From NCBI RefSeq assembly GCF_021729075.1, contig NZ_JAJSAQ010000005.1:62001-126000 (forward strand): a stretch of 64,000 nucleotides of DNA, given 5' to 3'. This DNA comes from Microbulbifer guangxiensis (GTDB lineage: Bacteria; Pseudomonadota; Gammaproteobacteria; Pseudomonadales; Cellvibrionaceae). This document shows positions 7,890 through 16,598 of this stretch, one piece after another (position 1 is the stretch's first letter; each line of letters opens with the position of its first letter). The notes under the pieces are model-generated. The model was given only the letters and a program-made list of their open reading frames with translations, did not search any database and was not told the origin of the DNA. The translations under genes and the position numbers were made by a program.

Positions 7890-9662
7890 CTATTTTTTAT
7901 GCTTTTTACCCTCGATATAACCGCTTATATTTCGTATCAGCATCTCCATCGGCAAAGCCCCATTCGCCAACACCGCATCATGGAATGCGCGCAGATCAAA
8001 CTGATCCCCAAGCTCTTTCTCCGCTTTGGCGCGCAACTCCCGAATCTTGATCTCCCCCATCTTGTACGACAGCGCCTGGCCCGGCCAGGAGATGTAGCGA
8101 TCTACCTCGGCGCGCACGTTGGCGTCTGACAGGGAGGTGTTGTCGGAGAGGAAGTCCAGTGCCTGCTGGCGGGTCCAGCCTTGGGAGTGGATGCCGGTAT
8201 CGATCACCAGGCGGGCGGCGCGCCACATTTCGTAGCTGAGGCGGCCGAAGTGTTCGTAGGGGGTGGTGTAGATGCCGTCCATCTCTTTGCCCAGGCGTTC
8301 GGAGTACAGCGCCCAGCCTTCACCGAAGGCACTGAGGTAGAGATTACGGCGGAAGTCAGGGATGTTTTCCAGTTCCTGGCTGAGAGCAATCTGCAGATGA
8401 TGGCCGGGGACGGCTTCGTGCAGGGACAGAGCCGGCAGTTCGTATAGCGGGCGCTGATCCAGTGCATAGGTATTTACAAAGTAGCCTCCGCCGACTGAAC
8501 CACCGATAGCGGCGGGATTGTAGTAAGCGGTGGTATGGTTCGGAGCGATCTCATCCGGGATCGGTACCACGCCGTAGGGGAGCCGAGGCAGCTTGCCAAA
8601 GAATTCGGGCAGACGATAGTCAACCTTCTTGGCTACATAGGAGGCTTCCTTCAACAGTTCTTCCGGGGTTTTGGCGTAGAACTGGGGATCAGTGCGCAGG
8701 AATTCGGTGAATTCCTCGAAACTGCCATTAAAGCCAATTTCCTTTATTAGCTCGGCCATCTCGGCACGAATGCGTTTGACTTCAGAGAGGCCGATTTTGT
8801 GGATTTCCGCCGGATCCATATTCAGGGTGACATAGGTCTTGATGCTGTGGCGGTAGTACTTTTTGCCACCCGGTAGCTGCTCGGCGCCAAGTGTGTCCGT
8901 GGCCGCCGCCATGTAATCACCCTCGAGAAAGTCAGCGACACGCGCGAAAGCTGGGTTGGCGATTTCGCCTATGGCTTTCTCTCCCGCAGCCCGGAGGCGA
9001 TTCTGCTCTGCAGCAGGAATGCTAGCTGGCATGTCCTGGAATGGCTTATACAAGCGACTCTTCTTTGGATCGTCATACACCTGAGCGCGAACAACGGGGG
9101 CAACACCCTGCACAACAATTTTCGGCTGCACGAAGCCGTCTGCGATGCCTTTTCGCATATTGGTGATATTTTCATCAAAGAATCGACCGAAATCGCGGAT
9201 ACGGGCAATATAGTCCTCGTAGTCTTTGACGTTCGCCATTGCCAAGCCATTGCTGGCCTCCACGGCGTCGAAGAAGAAGCTTGCGTAGGAATTGAATGGC
9301 ATGCGTTCGAGGAAGAGCTCGCTGCTCTCGATCGAGTTTGTCAGTACCCAGCTGAGCAGATCGCGATTGATGCGCTCCGCGTCGGTCAGCTGGTCGGCAT
9401 CGATGGCCTGCAGGCGGGCGAGGAAGTCTTTTTCCGCTTTCAGGCGCCGCTGGCGATCTTCCGGCGCGACACCGGGCAACTGATCGTTGTAGTCCGCCAC
9501 CCCCATGCGGCCTGCCATGATCGGGTCTTCTTTCAGGCTGTATTGCCAGTGATCGTCAATGACCTGCTGCAGGGTTTCAGAGGCGCTGGCGGCCCAGGCC
9601 TGGGGAACCAGCAATAAAAGAATGACCGATAGAGCGGGCAGCAACTTCGCGAGCCTTGCCAT
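7890..9662 (-). CDS. DUF885 family exported protein (putative metallo-carboxypeptidase-like)
   Basis: 590 residues from the ATG at 9662, which has GGGAG 8 bases upstream; a GTG three codons earlier sits too close to that site. The N-terminus is a clear Sec signal (LLPALSVILLLLVPQAWA), so the protein is periplasmic. The DUF885 hallmark HEAVPGHHLQ lies near residue 410, followed by EGWALYSERLGKE, resembling the HExxH plus downstream Glu of zinc metallopeptidases; peptidase activity is expected by fold but rarely shown for this family. It is 104 bases downstream of an N-formylglutamate-amidohydrolase-like lipoprotein on the same strand, so the two may form a periplasmic amide/peptide-degrading pair. 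Confidence 0.88.
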   Translation of the reverse strand: MARLAKLLPALSVILLLLVPQAWAASASETLQQVIDDHWQYSLKEDPIMAGRMGVADYNDQLPGVAPEDRQRRLKAEKDFLARLQAIDADQLTDAERINRDLLSWVLTNSIESSELFLERMPFNSYASFFFDAVEASNGLAMANVKDYEDYIARIRDFGRFFDENITNMRKGIADGFVQPKIVVQGVAPVVRAQVYDDPKKSRLYKPFQDMPASIPAAEQNRLRAAGEKAIGEIANPAFARVADFLEGDYMAAATDTLGAEQLPGGKKYYRHSIKTYVTLNMDPAEIHKIGLSEVKRIRAEMAELIKEIGFNGSFEEFTEFLRTDPQFYAKTPEELLKEASYVAKKVDYRLPEFFGKLPRLPYGVVPIPDEIAPNHTTAYYNPAAIGGSVGGGYFVNTYALDQRPLYELPALSLHEAVPGHHLQIALSQELENIPDFRRNLYLSAFGEGWALYSERLGKEMDGIYTTPYEHFGRLSYEMWRAARLVIDTGIHSQGWTRQQALDFLSDNTSLSDANVRAEVDRYISWPGQALSYKMGEIKIRELRAKAEKELGDQFDLRAFHDAVLANGALPMEMLIRNISGYIEGKKHKK

Positions 9663-9766
9663 GGTATGCACTCCCTGCCGACAGGGCCGGAGCCGGGTCG
9701 GTTGTGACTAGTTATTCAGTTAACCGACCAACCATACCATGACCAGAGTCGCGATAGGCGTGGAGG

Positions 9767-10534
9767 TTATTTCACGGTGCCCGACTCTTCTTTCTCAACG
9801 TAGCGCACCAGGGCCTGAACCAGTTTGGAAAAGCGCTGCGCTTCCAGGTTGCCCTCGGAGGGCGAGAGGTAAGTGGTATTCACCTCCACCTGAATCGCCG
9901 GTACGCCGAGACCAGAAGCAAACTTGGTGATGGTCTGGTTTTTCGAAGCGCCGAAGTAGTTGTAGGAGAGGTTATCCAGCCCCTCGCCGCGCAGGCTGGC
10001 AATCAGTTCATGCAGCAATACGTCCTCCCCCAGCAGTGATCGGCCGCTCATGGTGCCCAGGTCGATATCGTAGGGGCGGTAGGGGTGACTGCCGTGGATA
10101 TCCAGCACGTAGCGGGGGCGGACTTCATTAATGAGGCGGGCCAGCTCTCGCTTGAAATCGTTGTCATCGTAGTAGTTGGGGTCCGAGGGGCCCTCCTCGG
10201 TGGTATAGATCACATGGGCACCGGTGAGCCCTGCTACAGACAGGGCCAGCGCCGCGGTGCCGCCGCCATCGGAGAATCGGCGGTTGCCATCGCGGAGCGG
10301 ACGCGTGGCATGCGGGGCAGTAATGATGACGGGGATATTGCCGGGTAGCACCTTGAACCAGGGCGCGCCCGCCTCTATGGCTTGCCCTTCACGGGCATCC
10401 AGGGCCTGCTCGACCTCGATAGCCTGATAGATCACAGAGGGCTCGACGATTGCCCTTGGCGGCAGCTCTGACTGTGTGGCGCAGCCAGCCAGTAAGAAAC
10501 CTGCAACCACTGCCAGCGTATACATCTTGTTCAT
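9767..10534 (-). CDS. N-formylglutamate amidohydrolase-like lipoprotein
   Basis: 255 residues from the ATG at 10534, chosen because it opens with a lipoprotein signal (VVAGFLLAGC, lipobox Cys18). The core resembles the N-formylglutamate amidohydrolase family: PVIITAPHATRPLRDGNR near residue 75, DIHGSHPYRP near residue 155 (His/Asp metal ligands), and a late IQVEVNTTYLSP stretch supplying the Glu. Cytoplasmic HutG2 enzymes deformylate N-formylglutamate; this one is exported and lipid-anchored, so its substrate is more likely an amide or modified amino acid taken from the medium. It is divergent from the sigma-factor gene, with 265 bases between them. Confidence 0.78.
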   Translation of the reverse strand: MNKMYTLAVVAGFLLAGCATQSELPPRAIVEPSVIYQAIEVEQALDAREGQAIEAGAPWFKVLPGNIPVIITAPHATRPLRDGNRRFSDGGGTAALALSVAGLTGAHVIYTTEEGPSDPNYYDDNDFKRELARLINEVRPRYVLDIHGSHPYRPYDIDLGTMSGRSLLGEDVLLHELIASLRGEGLDNLSYNYFGASKNQTITKFASGLGVPAIQVEVNTTYLSPSEGNLEAQRFSKLVQALVRYVEKEESGTVK

Positions 10535-10734
10535 TATTTTCGCGGTTCCGTCATTGTTAACACCGCTCAGGGTAACCAAGAGTTGGGCGCCAGCGGTAGG
10601 GCTGGCGAACATTTGGTCAACACCGGCGTGTGCGGGTATGGCGGCAGGCTTGAGTGGGCTGGCTGTTTTCTGCACAGCCCGAGTGACCGCTCCCCGCTGC
10701 TTCGACCAAACCTTGAGCTACAGCAGGCTGTGGC

Positions 10735-10744
10735 TAGCATGCTA
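10735..10744. promoter_or_regulatory. Palindrome in the divergent region before the sigma-factor gene
   Basis: TAGCATGCTA is a perfect 10-base palindrome 55 bases before the sigma-factor ATG, next to an imperfect ACAGC/GCTGT pair. It could be an operator for the divergent genes. No regulator can be named, and a short palindrome can occur by chance. Confidence 0.25.
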
Positions 10745-10799
10745 ATATCCCTCGCTCAGCGCTGATGCGCGCACCTAGAAAAATAATCAAAGGGCGCCC

Positions 10800-11432
10800 A
10801 TGTCGAACAGTATCTTCTCCAAATTCAGCTTTTCCCGCTTCACCGCGGCAGTATTCCGCCCCCCGCTCACTGTCGAGCAACAGGTCAACGCGCTCTATGG
10901 GGAAACCCACGAACAGTTGCTGGCGAGCCTGCGGCGTATGCTGGAACCAGCCCAGGCCGAGGAAGTACTGCAGGAGGCCTACCTGAAGCTGTTTATTGCC
11001 CTGCAGGAAGACCGGACCCTGGAGCCGCGCCCGTTCCTGTTCCGTGTAGCGCGCAACCTGGCCATCAGCGTGCTGCGCCACCAGAAGGTGGTGGAGCAGC
11101 ATGGCATCAGCGCCCAGCACGACCTCCAGGAGGCCACCCAGGTGGAAGCGGTGGAGAGCCAGATCACCCGGGAAGAGGAGCAGCGTGCACTGCTGGCGGC
11201 CATCAATGCACTGCCGCCCAAGTGCCGACAGGTCTTCGTGATGCGCAAAATTGACGGTCACTCCCACGAGGACATTGCGCGCATCCTCGGCATCTCCAAC
11301 AAGACCGTGGAAAACCATCTGGCCAAGGGCATGCGCCTGTGTCGAGAGCATCTTGTCGCTGCCAGGACGGCCCAGACCCCACCTGCAGCCGCGCGCGAGG
11401 AGCGCGAGGAGATCAGACTTGCAGCTGGATGA
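10800..11432 (+). CDS. ECF-family RNA polymerase sigma factor (FecI-like)
   Basis: 210 residues. Region 2 spans about residues 25-95 (AEEVLQEAYLKLFIALQ, PFLFRVARNLAISVLRHQ) and region 4 about 135-190, with the helix-turn-helix HEDIARILGISNKTVENHL. This two-domain form without region 3 is the ECF class, FecI branch. It would direct RNA polymerase to the promoter of the TonB-dependent receptor downstream and be controlled by the FecR-like protein encoded immediately after it, whose likely start lies inside its last codons. An AAAGGG ribosome-binding site precedes the ATG. The order sigma, anti-sigma, receptor is the classic cell-surface-signalling layout. Confidence 0.92.
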   Translation: MSNSIFSKFSFSRFTAAVFRPPLTVEQQVNALYGETHEQLLASLRRMLEPAQAEEVLQEAYLKLFIALQEDRTLEPRPFLFRVARNLAISVLRHQKVVEQHGISAQHDLQEATQVEAVESQITREEEQRALLAAINALPPKCRQVFVMRKIDGHSHEDIARILGISNKTVENHLAKGMRLCREHLVAARTAQTPPAAAREEREEIRLAAG

Positions 11433-11868
11433 ATGGCTCTGCATTGGCATTCCCGACGATGTGATGGAGCAGGCCTCGGCCTGGCTCGCTCGCCTGGATG
11501 CTGACCATGTGAGTCTCGATGAACGGCGGCAGCTGGCCGTGTGGCTGGATGATGATCCGCTGCACCGCTGGGCTTTCGAGGAGCTGTCGCAGCTCTATGC
11601 CCGTGCGGCCTCCCTGTCCCATGTCCGTGGCCAGATCCATGCGCCGCAGGTGATGATCTTCCCGCAGGTGGCCACACCCCGGCAGCAACCCGCCATCGAG
11701 GTGGGTCCCGCCCCGGCTCCCGGCAATCGCTGGCAGTCCGTCATCGCGCTTTTACTGATCGTCGCAGGCCTGGCCCTTGCTCTGCGGGGACCCGGTGGCA
11801 CTTCCGGCGAGACCATCCACTATCAGCCCAGCTGGGGGACCGAACGGTTCCTGATCAACGGCGAATAA
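11419..11868 (+). CDS. Truncated FecR-like membrane protein (DUF4880 domain plus one membrane segment)
   Basis: 149 residues if translation begins at the TTG at 11419, which has GAGGAG about 7 bases upstream and overlaps the sigma gene by 14 bases; the start is an inference because no ATG lies near. Residues about 10-60 match the FecR N-terminal DUF4880 domain that binds the sigma factor (ASAWLARLDAD, LDERRQLAVWLDDDPLHRWA). One membrane segment follows (VIALLLIVAGLALALRG), then only about 30 residues to the stop. Normal FecR proteins have about 200 further periplasmic residues that sense the receptor. So this is either a minimal anti-sigma or a decayed one. No frameshifted continuation was seen downstream. 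Confidence 0.7.
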   Translation: MQLDEWLCIGIPDDVMEQASAWLARLDADHVSLDERRQLAVWLDDDPLHRWAFEELSQLYARAASLSHVRGQIHAPQVMIFPQVATPRQQPAIEVGPAPAPGNRWQSVIALLLIVAGLALALRGPGGTSGETIHYQPSWGTERFLINGE

Positions 11869-11912
11869 TCTTTCCCTCCGAATAGGGGATTTCCCTCACT
11901 CATGCGTTGAGC

Positions 11913-11973
11913 TTGTTAGAAGTAATCCGATTAAGACCAACTCTAACAATAAATGTGCTCAAGAAATGAGCAC
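11913..11973 (+). promoter_or_regulatory. Two inverted repeats in the leader of the TonB-dependent receptor gene
   Basis: An 8-base inverted repeat (TTGTTAGA at 11913-11920, TCTAACAA at 11942-11949) is followed by a compact hairpin (GTGCTCA at 11955-11961, TGAGCAC at 11967-11973, 5-base loop). The hairpin ends 22 bases before the receptor start. No T-run follows, so it is not a standard terminator. A protein-binding site and an mRNA leader structure are the likely readings. Confidence 0.45.
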
Positions 11974-11995
11974 TTCCATGATGAGGGAGAACTCC

Positions 11996-14914
11996 ATGAA
12001 GCGATCCATGATGCTGCTTTCCGGCATGCTGTTGAGCCCGCTGGCACTGGCTATCCAGGAACAGGCCGCCGCCACGGCTACAGGTACCCCGGCGAAAGAC
12101 ACCAAGCAAGAATCCATCGAACAGGTGACCGTGGTCGGTACCCAGATCAAGGGGGCGCAGATCAATGAGGCACTGGCGGTTTCTGTCGTTGATGCCGAAG
12201 ATATCGCCAACATGGGTGTGGATTCCGGTGAGGAACTGCTGGCACTGATCCCGGAAAACGGCCAGAACTTCTTTAACGAAGCCGAGAACATCAGCGGCGG
12301 TGTGAACTCCGCCCGCGGTGATATCGGTGCCTTCAACCTGCGTAACCTGGGTACCGGTAACACTCTGGTACTGCTGAACGGTCGTCGGGTGGTGAACGCC
12401 GCTGCTTACCAGACCGAAGAAGTAGGTGGCAGCTTCGTACCCGTGGTAACCGCCAACTCCAACGTTCTGCCTACCGCCGGCCTCGAGCGTGTGGAAATCC
12501 TGCGCGACGGCGCCTCGGCGATCTACGGTGCCGACGCCGTGGCCGGCGTTGTGAACAACGTGCTGAAGAACGATTTCGACGGTTTCAGCGTTTCCGTCAA
12601 GCACACCGAGTACGACAACTTCGAGCGCGACACCCAGAAGCTGGCCATCGAGTGGGGCGAAACCTTCAATGGCGGCCGCACCAATGTGAGTGCCTTCTTC
12701 AGCCATTACCAGCGCGACCGCATCGCCGCTTCTGAAGACCCCCGCTGGGCAAACTCCGACCTGCGCGACCTGATCCCGGAGAATTCCCCCTGGTACGACG
12801 ACACCGCCTTCCGCAACAACAGCGCCAATTCCCTGTACCCGCAGCTGGATATGCCCTCCGGCAACCTGCAGGATGAGGGCCTGACGGACCGCAGCGGCGA
12901 GATGGAGATTTACCCGTTTGGTGACGAGCGCTGTACCTTTGCGATCAACCAATATGTCTGTGGTGCGCCCGACGGCCAGGGAACTGAGCGCTACAACCTG
13001 AACGAGTTCCGCGATGTAAGCTCGGAGCTGGAGCGCAACAACCTGTTCGTGTTCGTGAACCATGAGCTGGCCAACGGCATGGAGAGTTTCTCCGAAATCG
13101 GCCTGTACAGCTCCTCCACGACCATGAGCCGTCACCCGACCGCTTCCTTCTCGACCTCCGAGCTGATCTTCTCCGCAGACAACCCGTACAACCCGTTCGG
13201 CGTTGACTTCGTGCTGGACAACTACCGCTTCGCAGAGCTGCCGCGCATCGTCGAGAACGACGGCGACAACTTCCGCCTGCTGCAGGGCCTGCGCGGCACC
13301 TACGGCGACTGGGACTGGGAAACTGCTGTGCTGTGGAACAAGGACGAGAAGTCTGACGTGACCCGCAACCGGGTATCCAACACCCTGATGCAGGAAGCCC
13401 TCAACGACACCACCCTGGATGCCTACAACCCGCTGAGCGGTGGTGTGAACAGCAATATCGAGCGCGCGCTGATCGACGTGCGTCGTGACAGCGAGAGCGA
13501 GCTGAAGAGCTTCGACGTGAAGTTCTCCAACAATGCCCTGTTCTCTCTGCCGGCCGGCTCCGTCGCGGCCCTGGCGGGCTTCGAGTACCGCGAGGAATCC
13601 TTCGTCGATGACCGCGATGATCGCCTCGACGGCACCATCCAGTTCACCGACAAGGAAGGTGACACCTACCCGTTCGTCTCCGACGTGGTGAACTCCAGCC
13701 CGACTCCGGACAACCGCGGTGAGCGCTCTGTCACCTCCATCTTTGGTGAGGTACAGGTACCGGTGTTCGATAACTTCGACCTGCAGCTGGCCCTTCGTCA
13801 CGAAGACTTCTCCGATTTCGGCGATGCCACCGTTGGTAAAGTCGCATTCGGTTACCGTCCGGTTGAGCAGCTGCTGCTGCGCGGTTCCTGGTCCGAGGCC
13901 TTCCGTGCTCCGAACCTGGTCACCATCAATGAGGAAATCATTGCCCGGAACAGCACCACTACCGACTGGGCCTGTGTGTATGCAGCCGAGAACGGCGGCG
14001 ATCCGGACCAGGATGTACTGGACTGCACCTACTCCATCCAGCGTATCGCCGAGGGCAGTGACCAGCTCGAGGCCGAGCAGTCCACCAACACCTCACTGGG
14101 CCTGGCGTTCACTCCGCTGGACAGCCTGACCATGACCGTGGACTTCTGGACCATCGAGAAAGAGGACACCATCGGCCTGTTCGGTGAGGAAAACCATACC
14201 CTGCTGGACCTCTACTACCGCCTGCAGAACGGCACCGCCAACTGTGCCGGCGTCGGTAACTCCGCGGTCAATCGTGGCGAAATCGATCCGGACGAGGCGG
14301 GCTTCTATGAGGCAGCCGGCATCTGTGCCGCAGGCACCGTCGACTCTGTGAACGACCGCTATGCCAACCTGGATACCCGCACCCTGGCCGGTTACGACGT
14401 GGGCATCTACTACGACCTGTACACTGACTTTGGTGAGTTCGGTCTGAAGTACAACGGCTCCTTCACCACCCAGTTCGAACAGGATGCCGGTGGCGATGCC
14501 GCAGTGCTGGTTGAAGCACAGAAAAATGGCGATATCCCGGTCAACTTCCCGGTCGCCGGTTTTGCTGACCTGATCGGTAAAGATGGTAACCAGGAAGAAC
14601 GTCACTCCCTGCAGCTGAGCTGGCGCTACGACAAGTTCGGTGCTTCACTGAGCGGCTTCCAGATCGGTGAGTTCTACCAGGATTCCCTGACCCTTGCGGA
14701 CGGCACCCGTTACGTCATCCCGTCGATGACCACTTACGATGCCACCGTGGACTATCGCTTCGACTACGCGGGCGCAAGCAATCGTGTGCGCTTCGGCGTG
14801 AAGAACCTGACCGACGAGCGGGCTCCCCTGGCGGACGCCTACTTCGGTTACTTCTCCGACGCCCATAACGACTACGGCCGTTATTACTACCTGAGCCTCA
14901 AGTCCAGCTTCTAA
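11996..14914 (+). CDS. TonB-dependent outer-membrane receptor
   Basis: 972 residues from the ATG at 11996, which is followed by a signal peptide (MMLLSGMLLSPLALA); upstream ATGs at 11966 and 11981 would put it off the N-terminus. A TonB-box-like IEQVTVVGTQI lies near residue 47, then the plug (FNLRNLGTGNTLVLLNGRR, VERVEILRDGASAIYGADAV), then a long barrel ending in an aromatic residue (YYLSLKSSF), as outer-membrane barrels do. No N-terminal STN signalling domain is present, which is unexpected behind a FecI/FecR pair. The ligand cannot be read, but the transporter and exported lyase downstream suggest a compound that yields a C4-dicarboxylate. Confidence 0.95.
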   Translation: MKRSMMLLSGMLLSPLALAIQEQAAATATGTPAKDTKQESIEQVTVVGTQIKGAQINEALAVSVVDAEDIANMGVDSGEELLALIPENGQNFFNEAENISGGVNSARGDIGAFNLRNLGTGNTLVLLNGRRVVNAAAYQTEEVGGSFVPVVTANSNVLPTAGLERVEILRDGASAIYGADAVAGVVNNVLKNDFDGFSVSVKHTEYDNFERDTQKLAIEWGETFNGGRTNVSAFFSHYQRDRIAASEDPRWANSDLRDLIPENSPWYDDTAFRNNSANSLYPQLDMPSGNLQDEGLTDRSGEMEIYPFGDERCTFAINQYVCGAPDGQGTERYNLNEFRDVSSELERNNLFVFVNHELANGMESFSEIGLYSSSTTMSRHPTASFSTSELIFSADNPYNPFGVDFVLDNYRFAELPRIVENDGDNFRLLQGLRGTYGDWDWETAVLWNKDEKSDVTRNRVSNTLMQEALNDTTLDAYNPLSGGVNSNIERALIDVRRDSESELKSFDVKFSNNALFSLPAGSVAALAGFEYREESFVDDRDDRLDGTIQFTDKEGDTYPFVSDVVNSSPTPDNRGERSVTSIFGEVQVPVFDNFDLQLALRHEDFSDFGDATVGKVAFGYRPVEQLLLRGSWSEAFRAPNLVTINEEIIARNSTTTDWACVYAAENGGDPDQDVLDCTYSIQRIAEGSDQLEAEQSTNTSLGLAFTPLDSLTMTVDFWTIEKEDTIGLFGEENHTLLDLYYRLQNGTANCAGVGNSAVNRGEIDPDEAGFYEAAGICAAGTVDSVNDRYANLDTRTLAGYDVGIYYDLYTDFGEFGLKYNGSFTTQFEQDAGGDAAVLVEAQKNGDIPVNFPVAGFADLIGKDGNQEERHSLQLSWRYDKFGASLSGFQIGEFYQDSLTLADGTRYVIPSMTTYDATVDYRFDYAGASNRVRFGVKNLTDERAPLADAYFGYFSDAHNDYGRYYYLSLKSSF

Positions 14915-14931
14915 AGCCGGGTAGTCACCCA

Positions 14932-14966
14932 CCGGTATCCCGCAGTGCAAGGCTGCGGGACACCGG
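14932..14966 (+). other. Intercistronic hairpin between receptor and transporter genes
   Basis: CCGGT plus TCCCGCAG (14932-14945) pairs with CTGCGGGA plus ACCGG (14953-14966) across a 7-base loop with one mismatch. It lies in the 88-base gap after the receptor stop and has no T-run. It could stabilise the receptor mRNA end or lower read-through into the transporter gene. Confidence 0.55.
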
Positions 14967-15002
14967 CGGCACCCGTCCGCGAACTCTCCCGAGGTAAATT
15001 CC

Positions 15003-16508
15003 ATGAGTAATTCCCCAAGCGCCGCCCAGGCGTTGCCCAACGGTGACGGCACAGCGCAGATGGCGAGCTACCAGAGTATCGGGCTGATACTCGGGCCCGC
15101 TCTCTTCGTGCTGATGATGTTGCTAGCCGATTACCAGACCACCATGAACCCGGTGGCCTGGAAGGTCGCCGCCATCGGCCTGTGGATGGCAGCCTGGTGG
15201 GCGACTGAGGCCGTTCCGGTTCCAGTGACCGCACTGCTACCCATCGCCACTTTCGAGCTGGTGGGCATCACCGACATGAAAGAGGCCACCGCGCCTTACG
15301 CCAACCCCATCATCTACCTGTTCATGGGTGCCTTTGTCCTGGCACTGGCAGTAGAGCGCTGGAACCTGCACAAGCGCATTGCGCTGATGATCCTGAGCCG
15401 TACCGGTACCGACGGACGGCGCATGATCGGCGGGTTCATGCTGGTGGCTTCCCTGCTGTCCATGTGGATGACCAATACCTCGACCACCATGATGCTGTTC
15501 CCCATTGCCATCTCGGTAACAGCCATCATCGTGGAGAACGTCGAGGGGCTGTCTGAACGTGCCAAGTCCCACTTCCAGACCGCTATGCTGCTGGCCCTCG
15601 CCTACGCAGCGACTATCGGCGGCCTGGCCACGCTGGTGGGTACTCCGACCAATGCCCTGCTGGCAGCTTTCCTGGCAGAAAACTACGGGATCGAGATCGG
15701 CTTCGCGCGCTGGATGCTGATCGGCGTCCCCGTGGCGCTGCTACTGTTGCCGGTCGGCTGGCTGTTGCTCACCCGCTGGGTCTACCGGGTCGAGATTCCG
15801 GAAAGCGAGGAAGTCAAAACGCACCTGCAGGAGCTTAAGCACGACCTCGGCCCGATGAGCAAACCAGAGCGCCGCGTGGCGATGATCTTCGCACTGGTGG
15901 TACTCGCGTGGATGCTGCGCAGGCCGCTGTCGTCAGCGCTGGGGCTCGAGGGGCTGTCTGACGCCGGCATCGCCATGGCCGCTGCGCTCCTGCTGTTCCT
16001 GGTTCCCAGTGGTGACAGTAAGCAGGAGCAGCTGATGAGCTGGCATGATGTCGGTCGCCTCCCCTGGGGCGTACTCATCCTGTTCGGTGGCGGCCTCAGC
16101 CTGGCTGCGCAGGTCTCCGCCTCCGGCCTGGCCGACTGGCTCGGACAGAGCCTGTCCCTGCTGTCGGCGATCGGGGTGGTGGCGCTGGTCATTGCCGCAA
16201 CGGCGCTGGTGATTTTCCTCACCGAACTCACCAGTAACCTGGCCACCACGGCTACCTTCCTGCCGGCGGTCGCCGCAATCGCAGTGCAGTCGGATATTTC
16301 CCCGCTGCTGCTGTGTGTCCCGGTCGCGCTCGCCGCCAGCTGCGCCTTCATGCTGCCGGTGGCAACACCGCCCAATGCCATTGTCTATGCATCGGGCATG
16401 CTGACGATCCCGCAGATGGTCCGGGCCGGTGTGGCACTGAACCTGCTCAGCCTGATCATTCTGGCCGTTGTCGCTATCATCTGGGTACCGAAGGTTCTCG
16501 GCCAGTAG
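15003..16508 (+). CDS. DASS/SLC13-family sodium:dicarboxylate symporter
   Basis: 501 residues with about 12 membrane segments and a GAGGTAAATTCC ribosome-binding region before the ATG. The two family motifs that bind sodium and the carboxylate are visible as WMTNTSTTMM (about residue 155) and LTSNLATTATF (about residue 410), the counterparts of the SNT motifs in VcINDY. The family imports succinate, fumarate, malate or related diacids with sodium. It sits between an outer-membrane receptor and an exported fumarase/aspartase-superfamily lyase, so taking up the fumarate-like product released in the periplasm is a coherent role; citrate or sulfate cannot be excluded. Confidence 0.92.
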   Translation: MSNSPSAAQALPNGDGTAQMASYQSIGLILGPALFVLMMLLADYQTTMNPVAWKVAAIGLWMAAWWATEAVPVPVTALLPIATFELVGITDMKEATAPYANPIIYLFMGAFVLALAVERWNLHKRIALMILSRTGTDGRRMIGGFMLVASLLSMWMTNTSTTMMLFPIAISVTAIIVENVEGLSERAKSHFQTAMLLALAYAATIGGLATLVGTPTNALLAAFLAENYGIEIGFARWMLIGVPVALLLLPVGWLLLTRWVYRVEIPESEEVKTHLQELKHDLGPMSKPERRVAMIFALVVLAWMLRRPLSSALGLEGLSDAGIAMAAALLLFLVPSGDSKQEQLMSWHDVGRLPWGVLILFGGGLSLAAQVSASGLADWLGQSLSLLSAIGVVALVIAATALVIFLTELTSNLATTATFLPAVAAIAVQSDISPLLLCVPVALAASCAFMLPVATPPNAIVYASGMLTIPQMVRAGVALNLLSLIILAVVAIIWVPKVLGQ

Positions 16509-16598
16509 CAATCCCGGTAATTGCCGGCCCAGTACATCTTCTGGGTCGGCAAGCCGCAAGGTGTCCACGCTAACGAATTCTCTGAGAAGCTATTCACT

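Noticed and set aside
11900-13801. Long minus-strand open frame opposite the TonB-dependent receptor (633 codons)
   Set aside because: It is a low-complexity Val/Gly/His/Gln-rich shadow created by the GC-rich codon pattern of the receptor gene; no family resemblance and no ribosome-binding site.
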